Positions 1-6,835 of a stretch of 10,334 nt of DNA are shown piece after piece. The notes under the pieces were generated by a model. That model was not told the origin of the DNA, made no database searches, and worked only from the letters and a program-made list of their open reading frames with translations. Position 1 is the first letter of the stretch, and each line of letters begins with the position of its first letter. Where the stretch lies: NCBI GenBank assembly GCA_024640385.1, contig JAHEFC010000067.1, positions 2,614-12,947 of the forward strand, in the 5' to 3' direction. Both the position numbers and the translations under genes were made by a program. The stretch comes from Sphingobacteriales bacterium (GTDB lineage: Bacteria; Bacteroidota; Bacteroidia; Chitinophagales; Chitinophagaceae).

Positions 1-285
1 AAAGAAGAAAAGATCCTGTTCCCTATGATGGAGCATGTGGACAGGATGACGGGATCCCAGCTCTCCGGCCCCATACATGTTATGGAGAGTGAACATGAAC
101 ATGCGGGAGACCTGATGGCCAGGATCAGGGAACTCACTCATGATTACACGGCTCCTGCCGATGCCTGCACCACGCACAGGTTGGTACTGGAGGAGCTCAG
201 GAGTTTTGAAGAAGACCTGCACGAACATGTACACCTTGAAAATCACCTGCTTTTCCCCCGGGCTGTTGCCATGACCATGAATTAA
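1..285 (+). CDS. ric: Iron-sulfur cluster repair di-iron protein (RIC/YtfE/ScdA family), C-terminal part, 5' end outside the window
   Basis: The reading frame is open from base 1 and ends at TAA 283-285, so only the last 94 residues are visible. RIC proteins are cytoplasmic hemerythrin-like proteins that repair Fe-S clusters damaged by nitric oxide or oxidative stress. The visible part is the second half of the four-helix di-iron domain. KEEKILFP at the edge carries one bridging-type Glu (residue 2 of the visible part). MESEH gives a His at 32, and HVHLEN followed by LLFPRA gives His 76 and Glu 80. These match the known E133, H160, H204 and E208 ligand positions of E. coli YtfE. The ACTT motif near 56-59 is also typical. 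The N-terminal ScdA domain and two further His ligands would lie upstream of the window. There is no sign of disruption. The next gene has its own promoter, so this is probably the end of a transcript. The family call is firm; the stress inducer is not visible. Confidence 0.88.
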   Translation, partial: KEEKILFPMMEHVDRMTGSQLSGPIHVMESEHEHAGDLMARIRELTHDYTAPADACTTHRLVLEELRSFEEDLHEHVHLENHLLFPRAVAMTMN

Positions 286-297
286 TACGAACAACCG

Positions 298-328
298 TTA
301 GTTTTTTCTTCGATTTGGTATATTTTTG
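298..328 (+). promoter_or_regulatory. Bacteroidota-type promoter for the acyl-CoA dehydrogenase/yggS pair
   Basis: TATTTTTG at 321-328 matches the primary-sigma -7 consensus TAnnTTTG exactly. TTAG at 298-301 is a three-of-four match to the -33 TTTG element, with a 19-nt spacer. This predicts a leader of about 50 nt before ATG 384. It is the only good match in the 98-bp gap. Confidence 0.6.
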
Positions 329-383
329 CGGCCGGTACCGACTGTTTCAGTTGATACCGGCCCAAAATATTTAAACGATTGCC

Positions 384-1538
384 ATGCATTTCCAACTTAC
401 AGAAGAACATAAAATGATTGTACAGGCGGCGCGTGATTTCGCCCGCCAGCAATGCCTGCCCGGCGTTATTGAACGTGACGAACACCAGAAATTCCCCCGG
501 GAGCAGGTGATACAGCTTGCCGAACTGGGATTTATGGGATTGATGGTAGATCCTGCCTATGGCGGTGCCGGCATGGACACCATCAGCTATGTGCTGGCCA
601 TGGAAGAGATCAGCAAGATAGATGCCAGCGTTAGTGTATGCATGAGCGTAAATAACAGCCTGGTATGCTGGGGCCTGGAAGCCTATGGTAATGAAGACCA
701 GAAACAGAAATATCTTGTTCCCCTGGCCCAGGGCAGGAAGGATGGCGATCTGTATATAGGAGCATTCCTGCTCAGCGAGCCCGAAGCCGGCTCAGATGCC
801 ACTTCGCAACGTACTACGGCCGAAGACAAAGGAGACCATTATCTGCTCAATGGCACAAAGAACTGGATCACCAATGGTGGTTCTGCTTCTGTATACCTGG
901 TTATGGCACAAACAGATCCCTCTAAAGGAAGCAAGGGCATCACCACTTTCATAGTAGAGAAGAACTGGCCGGGTGTAACGGTAGGGGCCAAAGAGAACAA
1001 AATGGGGATCAGGGCCAGTGATACCCACAGTATCCTTTTTAATGATGTAAAAGTTCCCAAAGAAAATATCATCGGGGAAGTGGGATTTGGATTCACATTT
1101 GCCATGAAAACCCTGGCAGGCGGTAGGATCGGTATCGCAGCCCAGGCACTGGGAATTGCAAGTGGAGCGTATGAGCTGGCACTGGAATATTCAAAACAGA
1201 GAAAAGCCTTTGGCAAGGAGATCATGAACCACCAGGCCATCCAGTTCAAACTGGCAGACATGGCCACAAAAGTAGAGGCGGCCAGGCTGCTCTGTCTTAA
1301 ATCAGCCTGGGAGAAAGATAACGGGATCGACTATACGCTGTCATCGTCCATGGCCAAGGTCTACGCTTCTGAAGCCGCCATGTGGATCTCAACAGAGGCT
1401 GTTCAGGTTCATGGAGGTTATGGATATGTTAAAGAATATCATGTTGAAAGGCTGATGAGAGATGCCAAGATCACCCAGATCTATGAGGGCACCTCTGAAG
1501 TCCAGCGCATCGTGATAGGCCGTCAAATCCTGAAATAA
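384..1538 (+). CDS. Acyl-CoA dehydrogenase, short-chain (butyryl-CoA) type
   Basis: This 384-residue flavoprotein has the usual length of the short/branched-chain acyl-CoA dehydrogenase family. The family introduces the alpha-beta double bond into acyl-CoA and passes electrons to electron-transferring flavoprotein. Domain order is an N-terminal helical domain (about 1-120), a beta domain carrying LSEPEAGSD (130-138) and WITNGG (161-166), and a C-terminal helical domain. The last has the FAD-contacting QVHGGYGY (341-348) and IYEGTSEVQR (366-375). Glu368 in that motif is the position of the catalytic base in short-chain enzymes. ATG 384 is chosen because it gives the family's usual N-terminus and lies downstream of a consensus promoter. 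Its TAA directly abuts the ATG of yggS. Chain-length preference cannot be fixed by eye: butyryl-, isobutyryl- and 2-methylbutyryl-type enzymes are close relatives. No ETF or thiolase gene lies beside it. Confidence 0.93.
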   Translation: MHFQLTEEHKMIVQAARDFARQQCLPGVIERDEHQKFPREQVIQLAELGFMGLMVDPAYGGAGMDTISYVLAMEEISKIDASVSVCMSVNNSLVCWGLEAYGNEDQKQKYLVPLAQGRKDGDLYIGAFLLSEPEAGSDATSQRTTAEDKGDHYLLNGTKNWITNGGSASVYLVMAQTDPSKGSKGITTFIVEKNWPGVTVGAKENKMGIRASDTHSILFNDVKVPKENIIGEVGFGFTFAMKTLAGGRIGIAAQALGIASGAYELALEYSKQRKAFGKEIMNHQAIQFKLADMATKVEAARLLCLKSAWEKDNGIDYTLSSSMAKVYASEAAMWISTEAVQVHGGYGYVKEYHVERLMRDAKITQIYEGTSEVQRIVIGRQILK

Positions 1539-2210
1539 ATGCCTGTTCTAACCGATTCATATCAGAAAATACTGTCGGATGCACGTCAGCATAGAGCCAC
1601 GCTGATCGCAGTTTCAAAAACCAAACCGGTGGCGGATATCGCTGCCCTGTACGAATCTGGTCATCGTGATTTCGGAGAAAATTATGTGCAGGAACTGGCG
1701 GAGAAACAACCACTGCTTCCTGAAGACATCCGCTGGCATTTCATTGGCCATCTCCAGTCCAATAAAGTCAAATACATTGCTCCCTTTGTATACATGATCC
1801 ACGGTGTGGAAAGCCTGAAACTGCTGCGCGAGATCAATAAACAGGGCGCAAAAAGCTCAAGGAAGATCAAATGCCTGCTGCAGCTTCATGTTGCCAGAGA
1901 AGAAACCAAATTCGGTCTTGATGAACCGGAATTACATGAGCTCCTTAAACAGGTAAGCGAAACTGACGACATGGAGTTTGTGCAGATCTGCGGTGTGATG
2001 GCTATGGCGAGTTTCACCAGCAACATGGAGCAGGTGCGCGGGGAGTTCAGAACCGTGAAAAGGATATTTGACGATGCAAAAGAAAAATTCTTTTACCACG
2101 ATGATGATTTCTCCCATATCTCGATGGGTATGAGTAGTGATTACAATATCGCACTGGAAGAAGGCAGTACCATGATCAGGGTGGGAAGCCTCATCTTTGG
2201 AGAACGGTAA
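1539..2210 (+). CDS. yggS: YggS/PLPBP family pyridoxal-phosphate homeostasis protein
   Basis: A 223-residue single-domain TIM-barrel protein of the YggS/PROSC family. These proteins bind PLP without known enzymatic activity and maintain B6 and amino-acid homeostasis in the cytoplasm. AVSKTKP (24-30) contains the PLP-linking lysine; by alignment with K36 of E. coli YggS it is Lys27. Other family blocks are DFGENYVQEL (44-53), WHFIGHLQSNK (66-76), HVAREETKFGL (117-127), GVMAMAS (152-158), SMGMSSDY (195-202) and EEGSTMIRVGSLIFGER (207-223), which includes the phosphate-binding region. The length is close to the usual 225-235. The ATG follows the acyl-CoA dehydrogenase TAA with no gap and there is no room for a promoter, so the two are co-transcribed and probably translationally coupled. 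It ends 15 bp before the stop of a convergent gene. Confidence 0.95.
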   Translation: MPVLTDSYQKILSDARQHRATLIAVSKTKPVADIAALYESGHRDFGENYVQELAEKQPLLPEDIRWHFIGHLQSNKVKYIAPFVYMIHGVESLKLLREINKQGAKSSRKIKCLLQLHVAREETKFGLDEPELHELLKQVSETDDMEFVQICGVMAMASFTSNMEQVRGEFRTVKRIFDDAKEKFFYHDDDFSHISMGMSSDYNIALEEGSTMIRVGSLIFGER

Positions 2211-2225
2211 GTTTTTCCCCTGTTG

Positions 2226-2660
2226 TTATCTGATCTGCATTTTTACAGACAGTGCCGGGTAGTGCAACGGAAGATTATGATTGGTGACCAGTGGCGCAGT
2301 TTTCTCCCATCCGATAGTTGCAGTTATCTTCATTGCCTCGTTTTTATTTTTTTTCGATTCCATCGCCAGTATAGCACCTGTACCCAATGAAATTGTTCCT
2401 ACTATCAGTAATGCAGTTGCACCACCTTTTCCTCCTTCGGTTTCTCCGAATCCTTCTTCGAGTGTAGCTTTAGACAAAACTGCCATACCTATCGGGATTG
2501 CCACCACTCCAATACCTCCGAATATCCATGATGCTGTTTTCTGATTTTTACTTTTAAGAAGCAAGGCTTGTTTTTTGATGATCAGTGAACTGTCACTTGT
2601 CTGCGCAAATCCCGACAGGGAAAGTATCATGACTATCATCGCCCATATTGCCTTTTTCAT
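2226..2660 (-). CDS. Small exported glycine-rich membrane protein, paralogue A of three
   Basis: I do not recognise this 144-residue protein as a named family. It begins MKK, has a hydrophobic stretch and ends a signal peptide at about GFAQ (17-20). A basic motif KSKNQKT (36-42) precedes a Gly-rich hydrophobic segment (about 43-63). A second hydrophobic segment (about 81-100) is followed by KNKNEAM (104-110), and the C-terminus carries YPAL (134-137) and a short basic strand. The same order of motifs occurs in the proteins at 3637-4059 and 4244-4678, so the three are paralogues. The in-frame start at 2744 would bury the signal peptide behind 28 residues, so ATG 2660 is preferred; an A-rich leader precedes it. 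It is the most divergent of the three, with a longer polar loop between the hydrophobic segments. Function is unknown; an envelope location is inferred. No clear -7 match was found upstream. Confidence 0.75.
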   Translation of the reverse strand: MKKAIWAMIVMILSLSGFAQTSDSSLIIKKQALLLKSKNQKTASWIFGGIGVVAIPIGMAVLSKATLEEGFGETEGGKGGATALLIVGTISLGTGAILAMESKKNKNEAMKITATIGWEKTAPLVTNHNLPLHYPALSVKMQIR

Positions 2661-2833
2661 GATTTTACTTTTTAGAAAGTTTGACAGATGGTTGAATTTC
2701 CCACTGATTAATTTACCATTACAAGAGGTCGTAAACAATGACAATGATCAGTGAATCGGGCTTAAGTTTAAAATAAGTCCTGTCATTAAAACTGATTCAA
2801 TTGTTAAAAGATGAATTCTCCGGCATGGCTTCT

Positions 2834-2867
2834 TTAGATAACCTTAACATTTAACTCCATATTTTTG
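2834..2867 (+). promoter_or_regulatory. Bacteroidota-type promoter for the outer-membrane barrel gene
   Basis: TATTTTTG at 2860-2867 is an exact TAnnTTTG match, and TTAG at 2834-2837 is a weak -33 element with a 22-nt spacer. The leader to ATG 2904 would be about 30 nt. The alternative in-frame TTG at 2865 lies inside this element, which argues for ATG 2904. The rest of the 243-bp divergent gap (2661-2903) is AT-rich and shows nothing else I can support. Confidence 0.6.
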
Positions 2868-2903
2868 CCGCCTAATTTCAATTACCCATTTAAACCAATT
2901 GCT

Positions 2904-3581
2904 ATGAACAAATGGATCTTCGCGGCATTTTTTCTTTTTATATCCGTTGCCGGTTTCTCACAAGTAAGTATAGGTGCACAGGCGGGCGGTGTTCTTTCCA
3001 GCCCTTCGATCAAGTCCACTGATCTTTTTGACCAGTCTATTGATGCAAAATCCAGGTTCAGCTGGAAAGCAGGTTTTGTTTTCGATATCCCATTCGGAGA
3101 AGACGGCTGGAGGTTCATGCCGGAACTGAATTACGTGAACAAGGGCTTTGACATGGATCTGAGTACTTCATACCTAGGACAGGCGGTGACCATCAAGGGG
3201 AATTCAAACATCGGGTACCTGGAAGTTCCACTGAATATAGCTTATGCTGTGGAAATGGGTGATAACAACCTGGTCATTGGTGCTGGTCCATATGTAGCTT
3301 ATGGCCTTACCGGGAAGAACAATTTTGAAGGATCTGTAGGCGGACAGGTTGTTACATCTAACAAGGAAAATATCGATTTCGGTTCTGATCCGGGCCAGAT
3401 CAAACCGTTCGACTACGGAGCAAATCTTTCCGTGAGTTACCTGTTGAGCGGGGGAATAGCATTTAAAGCAAATTATAACCTGGGCCTTGCCAATATTTCA
3501 AACGAAGGCAATGGCAGCTCCTATAAGAATAATTATTTCGGGCTCTCCATTGTTTACTTTTTTAAGAGAGCAGGGGAGTAA
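2904..3581 (+). CDS. Outer-membrane beta-barrel protein (porin-family / OMP_b-brl type)
   Basis: A 225-residue predicted outer-membrane protein. Residues 1-20 form a signal peptide (MNKWIF through VAGFSQ). The mature part consists of alternating amphipathic strands separated by short turns and polar loops. Examples are WKAGFVFDIPFG, WRFMPELNYVNKGF, IGYLEVPLNIAYAV, NLVIGAGPYVAYGL, FDYGANLSVSYLL and GIAFKANYNLGLANI. The C-terminus ends in a final strand, YFGLSIVYFF. The length and the EVPLN / GAGPYVAYG signatures fit the small eight-stranded barrel family common in Bacteroidota. The substrate or ligand is unknown; such proteins are often called porin-like without transport data. It lies on the opposite strand among three small exported paralogues and has its own promoter and terminator. 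A functional link to them is only a guess from position. Confidence 0.85.
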   Translation: MNKWIFAAFFLFISVAGFSQVSIGAQAGGVLSSPSIKSTDLFDQSIDAKSRFSWKAGFVFDIPFGEDGWRFMPELNYVNKGFDMDLSTSYLGQAVTIKGNSNIGYLEVPLNIAYAVEMGDNNLVIGAGPYVAYGLTGKNNFEGSVGGQVVTSNKENIDFGSDPGQIKPFDYGANLSVSYLLSGGIAFKANYNLGLANISNEGNGSSYKNNYFGLSIVYFFKRAGE

Positions 3582-3585
3582 ATCC

Positions 3586-3609
3586 GGAATGTGGGAATGT
3601 GGGAATGTG
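3586..3609 (+). repeat. Three perfect tandem copies of the 8-mer GGAATGTG
   Basis: GGAATGTG occurs three times without a gap (3586-3593, 3594-3601, 3602-3609), starting 4 bp after the stop of the beta-barrel gene. Most of the third copy forms the outer end of the hairpin arm that follows. The run may have arisen by slippage or belong to a dispersed intergenic repeat. Confidence 0.85.
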
Positions 3610-3637
3610 CAAATGGAATATCCATTTGCACATTTTT
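3604..3637 (+). terminator. Intrinsic terminator hairpin after the beta-barrel gene
   Basis: Bases 3604-3617 pair perfectly with 3621-3634, giving a 14-bp stem with a 3-nt loop. Five T residues (3633-3637) end the structure on the plus strand, as expected of a rho-independent terminator for the gene ending at 3581. No T-run follows on the minus strand, so it would work less well for the convergent gene, whose stop codon (3637-3639) overlaps its edge. Confidence 0.75.
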
Positions 3638-4059
3638 CATTTCAGATCCAGCCTGATGTTTAAGGCAGGAAAGTAAGTTGATTGGTAGGCACCTGCCGGC
3701 ATGGCTCTTTCGATATCAACACCTGCACTCATGCCCATGGCCTGCCGCTTGTTTTTTGAGGAAGCAATGAAAAAAGGTATGCTGCCCAGCATTGACAAAC
3801 CGCCAGCAGTGGCGAGGATGGCTCCTGTTCCCATCATGGTATCATTGGTATCGCTCCAGATATCGAAATTTTGAGAAAAAATGATAGAGCCGGTAACTGC
3901 GGCAGCAGCTCCCACTCCAAGCATCACAAAGGCAGTTGTTTTCTGCCTTTTACTTTTTTGAAGCAGGTCTTCTCTGACAGAGTATTTCACAGTATCGGTG
4001 ACTTGAGCGATGCCGGAAACATAAAAAACTAATAGGATAACTGTAACTATCTTTTTCAT
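3637..4059 (-). CDS. Small exported glycine-rich membrane protein, paralogue B of three
   Basis: A 140-residue protein of no family I can name. It has an N-terminal signal peptide (MKKIVT to SGIAQ, about 1-19) and a basic KSKRQKT motif (35-41). A Gly/Ala-rich hydrophobic segment (about 42-62, with GVGAAAAVTG) comes next, then an acidic loop rich in Asp and Asn. A second hydrophobic segment with a Gly pattern (about 76-99) ends at SIPFFIAS. KNKRQAM (102-108) and the C-terminal block TYFPALNIRLDLK follow. It is closer to the protein at 4244-4678 than to that at 2226-2660, sharing the KSKRQ basic block and SIPFFI. ATG 4059 is chosen over an upstream in-frame start at 4122 because it places the signal peptide at the N-terminus. 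It lies downstream of paralogue C on the same strand, 184 bp away, so co-transcription is possible but not certain. Confidence 0.75.
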   Translation of the reverse strand: MKKIVTVILLVFYVSGIAQVTDTVKYSVREDLLQKSKRQKTTAFVMLGVGAAAAVTGSIIFSQNFDIWSDTNDTMMGTGAILATAGGLSMLGSIPFFIASSKNKRQAMGMSAGVDIERAMPAGAYQSTYFPALNIRLDLK

Positions 4060-4130
4060 AAGTTGAATATTAACAGTTATTGGGCTTGGTCTTTTGCTGA
4101 AGAAATATGCAGGACAGGTCAATGTTCAAG

Positions 4131-4154
4131 TTAATTCTACTGAAGCAGAATTAA
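4131..4154. repeat. Perfect 8-bp inverted repeat TTAATTCT...AGAATTAA
   Basis: TTAATTCT (4131-4138) and AGAATTAA (4147-4154) are exact reverse complements with an 8-bp spacer. The element lies 72-95 bp upstream of the paralogue B start, in the 184-bp gap between paralogues B and C. It could be an operator or a weak terminator for paralogue C. It is AT-rich, so chance is possible. Confidence 0.35.
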
Positions 4155-4243
4155 AATGAGCATGATCAGTTATTTATAAAATGCAGATATGAGGATCTGC
4201 GATCACCCTGGTTGACGCTTGCGGAGCGCAATAAATTGGGAGG

Positions 4244-4678
4244 TCAGAATCTGATCCGGGCCGTTACCGCAGGAAAATAAGGTGGGTAGGTTGTTTTCAC
4301 CTTATCCGCCTGGAGTTTTTCCAACCCGATCCCGGCACTGTACTTCATGGCTTTCTTATTATTGGAGTAGGAAGAGATGAAAAATGGTATACTGGCTACG
4401 CTACTGACCACACCAATGAGAAAAACTCCTGCACCTGCAGTGGTATTTACAACGTCGTTTGGATCCAATATGTCATCGCTGTTATTATTTATGACGAGGA
4501 CTCCCGTGATGGTGAGTGCGGCACCTATGCCCAGTAACACAAAACCTGTTGTTCTCTGGCGCTTGCTTTTGTTGAGATAATCTTCCTTTAGTCTCTGGGC
4601 CGAAGTTGTGTCTTTCATCTGGGAAAATGAAATAGACCAGGTTGCCACTAAAAGTATTAAACCGGTTAACTTTTTCAT
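4244..4678 (-). CDS. Small exported glycine-rich membrane protein, paralogue C of three
   Basis: A 144-residue protein with the same layout as the genes at 2226-2660 and 3637-4059. The signal peptide is MKKLTG to SISFSQ (1-20). Next come KSKRQRT (37-43), a hydrophobic segment with GIGAALTITG (about 44-63), a polar NNNSDD loop and a second hydrophobic segment (about 79-103) ending in SIPFFISS. NNKKAM (106-111) and the C-terminal YFPAVTARIRF complete it. The spaced glycines in both hydrophobic segments resemble glycine-zipper packing. The start is unambiguous, since the first ATG begins directly with the signal peptide. No function can be assigned from sequence; the three-gene array and the beta-barrel gene within it suggest an envelope role. 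The upstream 166-bp gap is shared with the divergent small gene at 4845 and holds repeated TTTAGG boxes. Confidence 0.78.
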   Translation of the reverse strand: MKKLTGLILLVATWSISFSQMKDTTSAQRLKEDYLNKSKRQRTTGFVLLGIGAALTITGVLVINNNSDDILDPNDVVNTTAGAGVFLIGVVSSVASIPFFISSYSNNKKAMKYSAGIGLEKLQADKVKTTYPPYFPAVTARIRF

Positions 4679-4686
4679 TATGAGTG

Positions 4687-4746
4687 TTTAGGGGTTATAA
4701 TACCTAAAGTAAAGTTTTTTACATTCAATAATATACCACTTTAGGG
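4687..4746. promoter_or_regulatory. Cluster of TTTAGG boxes upstream of paralogue C (possible operator)
   Basis: CCTAAAGT (4703-4710) and ACTTTAGG (4738-4745) form a perfect 8-bp inverted repeat with a 27-bp spacer, and a further TTTAGGG lies at 4687-4693. They occupy the divergent gap between paralogue C (minus) and the small gene at 4845 (plus). A regulator binding site is inferred from symmetry and position only. I found no exact TAnnTTTG on either strand here. Confidence 0.3.
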
Positions 4747-4844
4747 TAAGGATCACCGTAAAAATACTGTTGTCCAAATTGCGTAATTCTGATATTGCCC
4801 GCCCGGCGGAATTGTTGTTGTTTTATAGTCTAAATCCAATGTCT

Positions 4845-5051
4845 ATGAACCTCATGATGTTCCTTGGGAACGATCTCATTGAGGCTATCCCTCTTGAGAA
4901 AGACAGCATCTCCGTTCCGGGTTATGTGGGCAATTTCAAGCGTGCCCTGAAAGAAAAATACCGGGAGATCATTATGCAATGCCCCGAACCGCCCGAATTC
5001 CTGGTGATCGAGCCCGCTAAACAGGATACGGGGAAAAACCAAAGCTGCTGA
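4845..5051 (+). CDS. Small conserved-looking hypothetical protein (68 aa)
   Basis: A 68-residue soluble protein beginning MNLMMFLGNDLIEAIPLE. It contains PGYVGNFKRALKEKY, an amphipathic basic helix, then a PEPPEFLVIEP segment and a polar tail. The clean hydrophobic-polar pattern and the composition suggest a real cytoplasmic protein rather than chance. I recall similar short proteins in Bacteroidota but cannot name a family or function. There is no signal peptide, membrane segment or recognisable catalytic motif. Start choice is uncertain: ATG 4839 would add Met-Ser, and a TTG at 4770 would add 25 residues that include a stretch with no evident structure. ATG 4845 is preferred because the conserved-looking region starts there. 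It lies 67 bp before the ABC-F gene on the same strand, but that gene has its own -7 element. Confidence 0.6.
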   Translation: MNLMMFLGNDLIEAIPLEKDSISVPGYVGNFKRALKEKYREIIMQCPEPPEFLVIEPAKQDTGKNQSC

Positions 5052-5085
5052 CCATCAGGTCATTTTGAACTGGTTTAAGCCCTGA

Positions 5086-6744
<1,659 letters not shown>

Positions 6745-6801
6745 TGGCCTGTATTGATCTTGATTGAGACGAACGGTGTTTTCCGGCCCTTCAGGAATTG
6801 C

Positions 6802-6815
6802 TATATTTAAGTTTC
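6802..6815 (+). promoter_or_regulatory. Possible promoter region of the Ca2+-ATPase gene
   Basis: Two overlapping near-matches to TAnnTTTG (seven of eight positions) occur: TATATTTA (6802-6809) and TAAGTTTC (6808-6815), 20-30 nt before ATG 6836. A T-rich stretch around 6777-6782 could serve as -33. The 91-bp gap from the ABC-F gene has no convincing terminator, so read-through is equally possible. Confidence 0.3.
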
Positions 6816-6835
6816 GTTCATTTAAAGCGATCTCT

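Noticed and set aside
839..1267. Long minus-strand open frame inside the acyl-CoA dehydrogenase gene
   Set aside because: It lies wholly within a gene with an unambiguous product, and its translation has no domain-like features.
2661..2744. Upstream start for paralogue A at 2744
   Set aside because: It would place 28 residues before a clear MKK signal peptide. The same holds for the 4122 start of paralogue B.
2702..2753. CACTGAT...ATCAGTG inverted repeat upstream of paralogue A
   Set aside because: Seven-base arms 38 bp apart are within chance expectation and have no supporting element.
4183..4200. Small hairpin GCAGAT...ATCTGC downstream of paralogue C
   Set aside because: A 6-bp stem with no T-run in AT-rich DNA is too weak to call a terminator.
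6764..6835. TTG-initiated N-terminal extension of the Ca2+-ATPase
   Set aside because: The 24 added residues do not resemble the family N-terminus and the stretch includes the likely promoter; ATG 6836 gives the normal start.
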